Origin: an uncultured Collinsella sp.
Lineage (GTDB): Bacteria > Actinomycetota > Coriobacteriia > Coriobacteriales > Coriobacteriaceae
DNA length: 64,000 bases
Direction of reading: 5' to 3'
NCBI GenBank assembly: GCA_900541195.1
Contig: UQIY01000001.1
Location: 1-64,000, forward strand
In this document: positions 36,192 through 44,207 of the stretch, piece by piece
Position numbering within the stretch: position 1 is the first letter of the stretch
Layout of the letters: every line of letters starts with the position of its first letter
Position numbers and translations under genes: made by a program
Notes under the pieces: model-generated
What the model was told of the DNA's origin: nothing
Seen by the model: the letters and a program-made list of their open reading frames with translations, nothing else
Database searches by the model: none

Positions 36192-38070
36192 ATGGGCGCA
36201 TTGATTCGAGAGTTCAGGTTATTAGATGTGACACGTGCTGTTTTGCTGTTTGCAGCAAGCATCGCTACGGTGACGTATTGTAGTGGTTCCTTCGACCTGT
36301 TTCCATCTGTCTTGGCATGTGTTGCGATAATCGCATCATTGGTTTATTTCAATAAGTTTGCGTGCAGGGATTTTGCATTTCCGTCTGTTGTTGGTAGAGC
36401 TTGCTGCTTAGTGATTTCCCTTGTATTTTCGTTTGTTCTTGTGCTGGGAGCGCATATTCGCGTGACTGACCCGGTAATTGCCGGCGGGATTTACGAGAAC
36501 TATATTGAGCCGTATTCCGCGATTGATTTTGTTGCTTTTTGGGTGATGTCGGCGCTGGTCTTTTGGGTCTTGTCAGTGCTTGTTCAGCTGTCTTGTCGTT
36601 ACCGCTGCTGTGTTTTCTGCAAAGATTCGCTGCGGGCTAATGATGGCGACTCGTCCATTCGACTCCTATCTGTTGCGGTCCGTGCTCTAGTGATATTTCT
36701 TTTGTATCTCCCGTTCTTCCTGAGGTATTGTCCCGGTCTGTTTTTTTGGGGACACCTTCTCGTCGTTTGCTCAGATTATGGGGTGGAACCCTTTGAGCAA
36801 CCATCATCCGGTTGCATTCACCATGATGATGGCTGCTTGTATCAAAATTGCAGGCCTCATGGGGATGAGCCCTTCGGTGGGCGTTGCCTTGCTAACGGTG
36901 CTTCAGATGGCCTGTGTTGCCAGCACGTTTGGCTATCTTTCAATTTGGGTGACTTCCCGCTTGGGGGTCTCCTCTCGCTGGTCTTGGCTGCTCGTAGTCT
37001 ATTTTGGCTTGTCACGGTATTGCGCTCTTTATTCTGTGGCGCTTTGGAAAGACCCGTTGTTTTCCTGCTGTCTTGTCTTGATGGTGACCATGCTTGCCGA
37101 TGCCGTCATGGGCAAGGGTTCCTGGTCGAGCACGTTGCGTTTGCTCGTTTTTGGTGCCCTGGCGTTGGGCGTTATGCTTCTGCGGAATAACGGTTTGTAT
37201 ATTTGCGCCGCGCTATTCGTAGTGCTTGCGATAATTGCAGTTTTGGGCCGATTCGGCCGTATAAGCCCGATGGGGTCGGGTTCCCGTTTGGCTATTCCTC
37301 TTGGAATTGCAATTGCTGCATGTTTGGCTATTACGGGGCCCGTGTACTCGGCTATGGGCGTTGTTCCATCGGAGGATGTTGAGTCAGTGGGTATTCCGCT
37401 TGCTCAGATGGCTCGCGTTGCCGCGCTCGATGGCGGAATGTCCGAGTCCGACCGTTCTTATATGAACGAGCTGCTCCCGCTTGATCGTTACAAAGAGGTT
37501 TACCACCCCAGTATTATCGATCCGCTTAAATGGAACGATGACTTTAATTCGGACCATTTAAAGGATGGATTCTGGGCTCATTGGGCCTCGATGCTCTTGC
37601 GTAATCCTTCGATATACTTTGAGGCGTGGGAGCTGCAGACGTTTGGTTTTTGGGCCCCAAACGTAAAGGGTGCCGACGGCCTTCCCGAAAACTTTCTCAT
37701 GGGTGTTCCGTATAACCTTGTGGCCGACGCAAAGGCTTCTACGGGAGTTACATTTCGCAACTTGCTTGCACCCTTTGGCGATGGTGTCGATGTGGCGATT
37801 GGGCTGAGCGCTTGGTCTATTTCTGGCGCCGTTGTCTTTTGGTTGCTCATGTTTTCGGCAGCACTGTTGGTGTCATGTGGTCGCGCAAGACTTGTTTTGC
37901 CGCTTTTGCCCTTTTTGTTGTTGTACGGAACGCTCTTTATTGCCAGTCCTATTTGGTATTGGCCTCGTTATATCGTGGCTGCTCAATTTGGTCTCCCTGC
38001 TGTGATTGTGGTGGTCGCTCGCGGCATGCTGTCTGATGGAAGACGTTCCGAAAACGATGTTGTGGGATAG
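36192..38070 (+). pseudogene. DUF6020-like polytopic membrane protein with internal frameshift
   Basis: About 625 aa if repaired, with about 12 membrane spans. The first frame runs through LLYLPFFLRYCPGLFF, then the code shifts at a run of seven T (36741-36747); reading six T gives GDTFSSFAQIMGWNPLSNHHP in frame with the rest. The total length from 36192 is one base more than a multiple of three, as expected. The PG...DT...SNHHP pattern is what I associate with DUF6020 and related GT-C-like proteins of Coriobacteriia. Start at ATG 36192 is uncertain; GTG 36183 is an alternative. A poly-T tract is also a typical place for phase variation or sequencing error. Confidence 0.75.
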
Positions 38071-38159
38071 TTTTCCAGTTTCGCAACGCCGCCTTATGGC
38101 GTTGAGGGCGGGTCTATACTGTTCGTTTGTCAACGATTACGAGTAAAGGAGTTGCATCC

Positions 38160-39005
38160 GTGTCGGATCAGACAAAGCAACAAGAAACTCGCAGTCTGCC
38201 TGCGACGTTTGCTAAGAACGAATTTGAGAAGGACGCGTTTATCCTTCGTCAGCTGGTTACCAAGGATTTTAAGATCAAGTATCGCCGTAGCGTTCTGGGC
38301 GTCGCATGGTCGGTGCTCAACCCGCTGCTGATGATGATCGTCATGGCTATTGTGTTCTCGACGATTTTTGCCCAGGGCCGCAATGGCTCGATTACGCCCG
38401 AGATGTACCCGCTGTATTTGATCGTGGGTAACGTCACCTTTGCCGTCATGTCCGAGTCTACGAACCAGGCCCTGACGTCGATCGTGGGTGCTGCCCCGCT
38501 GCTCAAGAAGGTTAAGGTGCACCGCTGGGTCTTCCCGGTGCAGAAGGTGCTCTTCTCGCTGGTCAACTTTGCCTTCTCGCTGGTCGCCGTCGCCATCGTT
38601 ATGCTGTGGTTCCGCGTTATGCCTTCTTGGCACCTGATTCTGCTGCCGGTTTGCCTGCTGCTGCTTATGTGCTTCTGCATGGGCCTGGGCATGATGCTCT
38701 CTGCCCTTACGGTCTTTTTCCGCGACGTTATGCATCTGTGGAGCGTCGTCATTACGGCGTGGACTTACATCACGCCTATTTTCTGGACGACCGACTTCGT
38801 TGCGCAAATGCCGCATCTCGTGCGCATTCTGGTCTATGCGAACCCCATGTACAACTACCTGCAGTTTATGCGCGATATCTTCCTGTTCCAGACGACGCCC
38901 TCGCTCATGACGCTTGGCATGTGCGTCGCTTGGGCGGTCCTTGCGCTTGTTATTGGTTACACCGTGTTCCATAAGTCCGAGCGCAAGTTCATCCTCTATA
39001 TCTAA
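38160..39005 (+). CDS. Polysaccharide ABC transporter permease (Wzm/TagG/RgpC-like)
   Basis: 281 aa with six membrane helices. ILRQLVTKDFKIKYRRSVLG and the VAWSVLNPLLMMIVMAIVF segment are the ABC-2 permease signature of O-antigen, teichoic acid and rhamnan exporters. GTG 38160 is preferred because AAAGGAG lies nine bases before it. The gene is followed after 11 bases by its ATPase. Upstream (38071-38159) I see a CAACGCC/GGCGTTG hairpin at 38084-38104 and a TATACT at 38115-38120, a possible promoter. Together they would export a completed lipid-linked polymer, most likely the rhamnose polymer made by this locus. Confidence 0.92.
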   Translation: MSDQTKQQETRSLPATFAKNEFEKDAFILRQLVTKDFKIKYRRSVLGVAWSVLNPLLMMIVMAIVFSTIFAQGRNGSITPEMYPLYLIVGNVTFAVMSESTNQALTSIVGAAPLLKKVKVHRWVFPVQKVLFSLVNFAFSLVAVAIVMLWFRVMPSWHLILLPVCLLLLMCFCMGLGMMLSALTVFFRDVMHLWSVVITAWTYITPIFWTTDFVAQMPHLVRILVYANPMYNYLQFMRDIFLFQTTPSLMTLGMCVAWAVLALVIGYTVFHKSERKFILYI

Positions 39006-39016
39006 GGAGTGCTGTG

Positions 39017-39784
39017 ATGACTGAATCTGTTGTTGATTACAGCGAGCAGCCTCTGGCTGTCGAGGTCGACGACGTCACCATGATCTTTAACATGGCGTCC
39101 GAGTCGCTGACCAACCTCAAGGAGTACTTCATCAAGCTTGCCAAGCACGAACTGTTCTTTGAGGAGTTTAGGGCGCTCAAGCATATCTCGTTTGATATTC
39201 ACCGTGGCGAGGTCGTGGGCCTGGTCGGCACCAACGGCTCCGGCAAATCCACGATGCTCAAGATTATCGCTGGCGTGCTTGAGCCTAGCGAGGGCAGCGT
39301 TAAGGTGCACGGTAACATCGCGCCGTTGATTGAGCTTGGTGCCGGCTTTGACCCCGAGCTGACCGCCCGCGAGAACATCTATCTGAACGGCGCCCTGCTC
39401 GGCTATACCAAGGAGTTCATCGACGCTAATTTTGATGGCATTATCGAGTTTGCCGAGCTGCAGAACTTTGTTGATATGCCGCTCAAAAATTTCTCTTCGG
39501 GCATGGTTGCGCGTATCGCCTTTGCAATCGCGACGATCACCGAGCCCGATATCCTGATCGTTGACGAGACGCTGTCCGTCGGTGATGTGTTCTTCCAGCA
39601 GAAGTGCGAGGCCCGCATCCAGCACTTTATCCAGAGCGGTGACGTGACAGTTCTGTTCGTTTCGCACTCCATGGAGCAGGTTGAGCGCATCTGCCAGCGT
39701 GCCGTTTGGATTGAGAAGGGTGACCTTCGCATGGACGGCCCGGTCGACAAGGTCTGCAAGGCGTACCGCGAGCAGTTCGACTAG
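39017..39784 (+). CDS. Polysaccharide ABC transporter ATP-binding protein (Wzt/TagH/RgpD-like)
   Basis: 255 aa cytosolic ATPase partner of the permease. Motifs: an N-terminal FNMASESLTNLKEYFIKL segment typical of this subclass, Walker A GTNGSGKST, Y-loop-like LIELGAGFDPELTARENIYL, signature NFSSGMVARIAFA and Walker B ILIVDETLSVGD. The C-terminal carbohydrate-binding extension of long Wzt proteins is absent, so polymer recognition is probably by lipid or reducing-end cap, as in TagH and RgpD. ATG 39017 follows AAGGAGTGCT; a GTG directly before it is the alternative. Confidence 0.94.
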   Translation: MTESVVDYSEQPLAVEVDDVTMIFNMASESLTNLKEYFIKLAKHELFFEEFRALKHISFDIHRGEVVGLVGTNGSGKSTMLKIIAGVLEPSEGSVKVHGNIAPLIELGAGFDPELTARENIYLNGALLGYTKEFIDANFDGIIEFAELQNFVDMPLKNFSSGMVARIAFAIATITEPDILIVDETLSVGDVFFQQKCEARIQHFIQSGDVTVLFVSHSMEQVERICQRAVWIEKGDLRMDGPVDKVCKAYREQFD

Positions 39785-39838
39785 GTTATAATTACTTGCG
39801 CCTGACAGGATTGCGCTTGCTTGGGCGTGCGGTTATTT

Positions 39839-39915
39839 GCTCCATTAGCTCAGTTGGATAGAGCAGGGGACTTCTAATCCCAAGGTCGACGGTTCGAATC
39901 CGCCATGGAGCACCA
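39839..39915 (+). tRNA. tRNA-Arg (anticodon UCU), 3' CCA encoded
   Basis: Cloverleaf complete: acceptor GCTCCAT/ATGGAGC, D-arm TAGCTCAGTTGGATAGAGC, anticodon loop CTTCTAA with TCT, T-arm with GGTTCGAATCC, discriminator A, then CCA. A TATAAT stands at 39787-39792 about 47 bases upstream without a clear -35 element. Confidence 0.97.
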
Positions 39916-39924
39916 TCGTTTATT

Positions 39925-39958
39925 AAGCCCGGACCCCTTGGTGGTCTGGGCTTTTTTC
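39925..39958 (+). terminator. Intrinsic terminator after tRNA-Arg(UCU)
   Basis: AAGCCCGGACC pairs with GGTCTGGGCTT across a CCCTTG-type loop, then TTTTTCG. Standard position for ending the tRNA transcript. Confidence 0.88.
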
Positions 39959-40019
39959 GTCTTGTATGCTGCTGGAGTCGAGCGCGAGCAAGCCGCTACT
40001 GTTCGTTGGGATTGGCATT

Positions 40020-40457
40020 TTACTTTTCGAGGTGCTCCTTCAGCAGCTCCAGCGCATGGGCGTAGCCTTGCAGGCCCTCGCCGGTGATGGTGGCGAAGCA
40101 GGCTAGGCGCGCATAGCTTACCTGGCGGAAGTCTTCGCGCGTCTCGACGGCGCTGATGTGGACTTCCACTGCAGGGATGGCGACGGCTTTGAGGGCGTCG
40201 AGGATCGCCACGCTGGTGTGCGTGTAGGCAGCCGGGTTGATGACGATGCCGTCGACCTTGCCGTAGGCCTCCTGAATCTTGTCGACGATGCTGCCCTCGT
40301 GGTTGGACTGGAAGACCTCGACCTCGTCAAAACCCTGTGCAGCGCCTGCCTCCTGACAGATCTGGACCAGGCGGTCGTAGTTGTCGCTGCCGTAGATGCC
40401 CGGCTCGCGAATGCCGAGCATGTTGAGGTTGGGACCGTTGATGACGAGTGCTTTCAT
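40020..40457 (-). CDS. aroQ: 3-dehydroquinate dehydratase, type II
   Basis: 145 aa, usual length for the type II enzyme, which dehydrates 3-dehydroquinate to 3-dehydroshikimate. The start MKALVINGPNLNMLGIREP holds the conserved GPNLNxLGxRE motif. Family features: YGSDNYDRL (catalytic Tyr region), FQSNHEG, INPAAYTHTSVAI and EVHISAVETREDFR. I placed the start at 40457 after AAAGGAAGC; the long upstream frame is shadow sequence running into the neighbouring gene. It is the last gene of the aromatic operon and is separated from aroEK by a palindromic repeat that may reduce its transcription. Confidence 0.95.
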   Translation of the reverse strand: MKALVINGPNLNMLGIREPGIYGSDNYDRLVQICQEAGAAQGFDEVEVFQSNHEGSIVDKIQEAYGKVDGIVINPAAYTHTSVAILDALKAVAIPAVEVHISAVETREDFRQVSYARLACFATITGEGLQGYAHALELLKEHLEK

Positions 40458-40499
40458 GGTTGCTTCCTTTGCGGTTGGTCGGGCGGTGAGGCGGAATGA

Positions 40500-40540
40500 A
40501 AAACCACCACAAAGGTGCCTGTCCCCTTTGTGGTGGTTTT
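40500..40540. repeat. Palindromic repeat / possible terminator between aroEK and aroQ
   Basis: AAAACCACCACAAAGG (40500-40515) and its exact complement at 40525-40540 flank a 9-base loop. On the minus strand it reads ...GGGGACAGGCACCTTTG..., a phrase I associate with repetitive intergenic palindromes in Coriobacteriia, and ends in a T-run, so it can also act as a terminator within the operon. Confidence 0.8.
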
Positions 40541-40542
40541 GG

Positions 40543-41793
40543 TTAGAGAGCGGGTGGGAGCGTGTCGAGGACGGCTCGGGCGGTGTTGGCTGCGCAGTCG
40601 CGCGAGTCGATGATGTGGTCGGCCCAGGCGCGGTAGCGCGGCATGCGCTGCTCGGCGAGCTTTTCGATGCCATCGCGGGCAGTGATGGGGCGTCCCTTAT
40701 GAGCGAGTTCGTCGAGCTTGCGGTTGAGCATCACAATCTGGCTGTTCTGATGCAGCAGCGGATAGTTCTCATCGCGCGTGACCACGCCGCCGCCGGTGGA
40801 GAGCACCAGGCCACTGCGCTTGGAGATGTCGGCTAGCGCCGCCGTCTCCTGCTCGCGGAAGGCCGCCTCGCCGCGCTCGACGATATAGTCGGCGCAGGGC
40901 GTGCCCAGGCGCTCCTCGAGGGCGCGATCGAGGTCGATGTGCTCGCAGCCCGTGAGCTGGGCGATCTGCTCGCCCACGCGGGTCTTGCCCGAGCCCGGCA
41001 TGCCGATGAGCGCGATGTTCTGCTCGCGGCGGGACAGGCGCTCCGTTACGTCCAGGATGCGCTCGCGCGGGGTGGCTTTGCCGGTGTAGCGCTCGACAGC
41101 CTGTGCCGCCTGTGCAACAAGCATGAGCAGGCCGCCGATGCAGGGGATGCCGCGGCGCTCGGCCTCGAGCATCAAGCCCGTGCGGGCGGGATTGTAGACA
41201 ATGTCGATGACGCCCTCGAGCGCGTCAAGTCCCTCGAGCATGCAGGGGGCGTCGGGGCAGTGGGGGAACATGCCGGCAGGCGTGCAGTTGACGAGCAACG
41301 CGGCATCGGATTGCTGCGCGATGTTACCGTAGTTGACGTCGCTCGTGCGGCCCACGGGCACCACGACGGCGCCTAGGTCGCCGAGTACCATGCTCGCTGT
41401 AGTGCCGGCACCGCCGGTGGCGCCGAGCACGAGGGCCTTCTTACCGGCAACTTCTACGCCCAGCTCCTCGACCAGGCACCGAAAACCAAAGTAGTCGGTG
41501 TTGTCGCCGCGCAGGCGGCCATCGGGCAGGCGCGTGATGGTGTTGACGTTGCCCATGCGCTCGGCCAGCGGGCTCAGCTCGTCCAGGTATTCCATGACGG
41601 CACGCTTGTAGGGGATGGTCACGTTGGTGCCTTCCCATTCATCGCCCGTCATAAAGGCCTCGAGATCCTCGGGCTCGCGCTCAAATCGCACGTACTCAAG
41701 CCCTGCGAGCTCCTTGTAGATGGTCGGGGTGTAGCTGTGGCCCAGCACGCGACCCAGAACGCCGTAGGGACGGGTTGCGGCGGTATCGGTCAT
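40543..41793 (-). CDS. aroEK: Fused shikimate dehydrogenase / shikimate kinase
   Basis: 416 aa. Residues about 8-255 are AroE (3-dehydroshikimate to shikimate, NADPH): VLGHSYTPTIYKEL, NVTIPYK with the catalytic Lys, GDNTDYFGF and the nucleotide-binding GATGGAGTTAS. Residues about 268-416 are AroK (ATP-dependent 3-phosphorylation): P-loop GMPGSGKTRVG, IDLDRALE, FREQETAAL, LSTGGGVV and the RPITAR lid. The domains are joined by a short linker with no frame break. The kinase half supplies shikimate 3-phosphate for AroA. The start codon directly adjoins the pheA stop with no gap. No separate aroK or aroE copy is in the window. Confidence 0.95.
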   Translation of the reverse strand: MTDTAATRPYGVLGRVLGHSYTPTIYKELAGLEYVRFEREPEDLEAFMTGDEWEGTNVTIPYKRAVMEYLDELSPLAERMGNVNTITRLPDGRLRGDNTDYFGFRCLVEELGVEVAGKKALVLGATGGAGTTASMVLGDLGAVVVPVGRTSDVNYGNIAQQSDAALLVNCTPAGMFPHCPDAPCMLEGLDALEGVIDIVYNPARTGLMLEAERRGIPCIGGLLMLVAQAAQAVERYTGKATPRERILDVTERLSRREQNIALIGMPGSGKTRVGEQIAQLTGCEHIDLDRALEERLGTPCADYIVERGEAAFREQETAALADISKRSGLVLSTGGGVVTRDENYPLLHQNSQIVMLNRKLDELAHKGRPITARDGIEKLAEQRMPRYRAWADHIIDSRDCAANTARAVLDTLPPAL

Positions 41794-42939
41794 CTAGAGC
41801 ACCTCCGTGTAGCTGCCAAAGTAGGTGAAACTCTCGCATACGTCGTCAATCGAGTCGAGCAGGTCGTCGAGGGCCTTGCTGCCAAAGGGGCAGTCCAGGT
41901 CAAAGTAGAACATAAACTCAAAGTCGTGCCCGGGGATGGGGCGGCTCTCGAGCTTGATGAGGTTGATGTTGAGCGCGTAGAAGCGCTCGAGTACGCGATA
42001 GAGCGCGCCCGGCTCGTTTGCCGTGGTGATCATGAGCGAGGTACGGTTGGCACCGGGATAGACGCGCGGTTCGCGACTGATGACGACGAAGCGCGTGTAG
42101 TTGTTGTCCGAGTCCTGGATGTTGGGCTCCAGCACCTCCAGGCCATACAGCTCGGCACAGCTGCGCGAGGCGATGGCGGCGACATCGGTGCGCTCGGAGT
42201 TGGCGACCATCTCGGCCGACATGGCGGTGTTGGGGTACTTGGTGGCATGCAGTCCGTGGCCCTCGATAAAGCCGGCGCACTGGGCAATGGCTTGGCCGTG
42301 GCTGTAGACCTCGCGCACGTCGGCGAGCTTGGTGCCGGATTTGACGAGTAAGTTGTGATCGATCTTGAGGCGCAGCGAGCGCACGATATGGAAGTCGAAC
42401 TGCGCGAGCAGGTCGTAGACGGCGTTGACCGATCCGGCAGTTGAGTTTTCGATGGGCAACACGCCAAACTCGCAGAAGCCGTCGCGTATGGCGCGCATAA
42501 CGCCCTCGAAGGTCTCAAAGAAGGCGATATCGGGCACGTCGAAGAGCTTGCACGCGGCGATCTGGCTGTAGGCGCCCTCAACGCCCTGGCAGGCAACGGT
42601 AGCCGTCTGGGGGAAGGGCGTGTCAAAGGCTGCGGCCGTGGCGCGGGCCTTTTGCGACACCGTGATGCCCTTGAGCTCGTTGATGTGGCGCTGCTGCTCG
42701 GCCTTGCTCATGCTCATGAGGAGGCGGAACAAAGTGATGGTCTGGGCCTCATAGCGCTCGGGTGCGCGGCTGGCGAGATTGTTGAGCTTGGAGCGCTCAC
42801 GGGCGGGGTCAAAGACGGCCTTGCCCATCTCGATCTTGGATTTGGCGACTTCGGTGGCAATGTCCATACGCTCGACAAAGCTGTTGAGCAGGGTGGTGTC
42901 GATGCCATCGATGGCCTGGCGAATATCGGCAAGGTCCAT
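41794..42939 (-). CDS. pheA: Chorismate mutase / prephenate dehydratase (P-protein)
   Basis: 381 aa. Residues 1-90 are an AroQ-type chorismate mutase helical domain (MDLADIRQAIDGIDTTLLNS, then ERMDIATEVAKSK). Residues about 110-290 are prephenate dehydratase: VACQGVEGAYSQIAA, PIENSTAGSVNAVYD, and DNNYTRFVVIS. An ACT domain follows (EPGALYRVLERFYALNINL and ESRPI), which normally binds phenylalanine for feedback control. The start at 42939 gives the expected mutase N-terminus; the longer frame runs through a palindromic repeat and is not genuine. It converts chorismate to phenylpyruvate. Confidence 0.95.
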   Translation of the reverse strand: MDLADIRQAIDGIDTTLLNSFVERMDIATEVAKSKIEMGKAVFDPARERSKLNNLASRAPERYEAQTITLFRLLMSMSKAEQQRHINELKGITVSQKARATAAAFDTPFPQTATVACQGVEGAYSQIAACKLFDVPDIAFFETFEGVMRAIRDGFCEFGVLPIENSTAGSVNAVYDLLAQFDFHIVRSLRLKIDHNLLVKSGTKLADVREVYSHGQAIAQCAGFIEGHGLHATKYPNTAMSAEMVANSERTDVAAIASRSCAELYGLEVLEPNIQDSDNNYTRFVVISREPRVYPGANRTSLMITTANEPGALYRVLERFYALNINLIKLESRPIPGHDFEFMFYFDLDCPFGSKALDDLLDSIDDVCESFTYFGSYTEVL

Positions 42940-42967
42940 GGAGGCCCCTTTCGTGAATGGTTGCCTG

Positions 42968-43094
42968 GGGTAGTTAATTTGGGACGGGGCTATTTTAGCT
43001 ACCCTTTGACTGTCGACGAATCGATGAGAGCCAGGGCAAATATCAACTGGCATATGGGGGTAGCTAAAATAGCCCCGTCCCAAATTAACTACCC
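42968..43094. repeat. Perfect 37-bp inverted repeat with GGGACGGGG core between aroC and pheA
   Basis: Arms 42968-43004 and 43058-43094 are exact complements; the spacer is 53 bases. Each arm starts GGGTAG and ends CTACCC, so single arms can also fold. The TTTGGGACGGGG core recurs at 51731-51814 and, as a half, at 4769-4779. It looks like a member of a repetitive extragenic palindrome or small non-autonomous element family. It interrupts the aromatic operon in a noncoding gap of about 170 bases. Confidence 0.9.
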
Positions 43095-43108
43095 TTGGGG
43101 TGGGTGGA

Positions 43109-44206
43109 CTAATGCTGGGCGGCGTCCTCGAGGAGGGCGTCCCAGATGGCGAGGGCGGCGGCTGCTTCGGCTACGGGGACGGCGCGCGGGACGATGCAGG
43201 GATCGTGGCGGCCGTGGACCGAGAGCTCGGCATTTTCCATGGCGTCCATGTCCACGGTCTGTTGCTCGCGACCGATGGAGGGCGTCGGCTTTACGGCCAT
43301 CCGCCACATGACGGGTGCGCCCGTGGAAATGCCGCCCAGGATGCCGCCGGCGTTATTGGACTCGACCGCAATCTCGCCGGTCTCGGCATCAACGCGATAC
43401 GGATCGTTGTTCTCGCTGCCGCGCATGGCGGCCACGGCAAAGCCCATGCCAAACTCCACACCCTTTACGGCGGGAATGCCAAACGCGATCTGCGCTATGC
43501 GGTTCTCGATACCGTCGAACATGGGGTCGCCGATGCCCGCGGGAAGCCCGTAGATGCCGCACTCCACGATGCCGCCGATACTGTCGAGCTCGTCGCGCGC
43601 GGCTAGGATCTCCTCGCGCATGCGGTCGGCTGCGGCGGCGTCAATGCAGGGCAGATCGTTCGTGAGGATCGCCTTGCGGTCGGCCTCGCGATAGACCATG
43701 TCGTCCATGGGCAGGTCGGAGATGCCGCCGATCTGCGCGACGTGCGCCATGACCTTGATGCCGCGGGCCTCGAGTGCCTGCAGCGCGATGCCGCCGGCGA
43801 TGCATAAGGGGGCCGTCAGGCGGCCGGAGAAGTGTCCGCCGCCGGCGACGTCGTGCATGTTGTGGTACTTCACGCGCGCGGGAAAGTCTGCGTGCCCTGG
43901 GCGGGGCTTGCGGCGCAGCTCGGAATAGTCCTTGGAGCGCGTGTTGGTGTTTTCGATAATTGCTGCGATGGGTGCGCCAGTGGTGTGTCCGTCGACCACA
44001 CCGGCAATGATATGCGCGGCGTCGGCCTCGTGGCGCTTGGTTGCGGTCTCGTCGCGACCGGGGGCACGACGGTCCAAAAAGGCCTGTAGCTGCTCCTGGT
44101 CAACGGCAATACCGGCAGGAATGCCGTCGAGTGAGCAGCCGATAGCGGGGGAGTGCGACTGGCCAAAGATACTCAGATGCAAGACGTTGCCAAAGGTCGA
44201 GGACAT
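43109..44206 (-). CDS. aroC: Chorismate synthase
   Basis: 365 aa. Converts 5-enolpyruvylshikimate 3-phosphate to chorismate using reduced FMN. Motifs: FGQSHSPAIGCSLDGIPAG at the start, RRAPGRDETATKRHEAD, RPGHADFPARVKY and GGGHFSGRLTAPLCIAGGIA, all FMN/substrate signatures of the family, with later NNAGGILGGISTGAPV. ATG 44206 follows GAGGAGGAATAG, which overlaps the aroA stop; the longer frame has no support. It is one base from aroA, so coupled. The 169-bp gap to pheA holds the palindromic repeat. Confidence 0.97.
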   Translation of the reverse strand: MSSTFGNVLHLSIFGQSHSPAIGCSLDGIPAGIAVDQEQLQAFLDRRAPGRDETATKRHEADAAHIIAGVVDGHTTGAPIAAIIENTNTRSKDYSELRRKPRPGHADFPARVKYHNMHDVAGGGHFSGRLTAPLCIAGGIALQALEARGIKVMAHVAQIGGISDLPMDDMVYREADRKAILTNDLPCIDAAAADRMREEILAARDELDSIGGIVECGIYGLPAGIGDPMFDGIENRIAQIAFGIPAVKGVEFGMGFAVAAMRGSENNDPYRVDAETGEIAVESNNAGGILGGISTGAPVMWRMAVKPTPSIGREQQTVDMDAMENAELSVHGRHDPCIVPRAVPVAEAAAALAIWDALLEDAAQH

Positions 44207-44207
44207 G

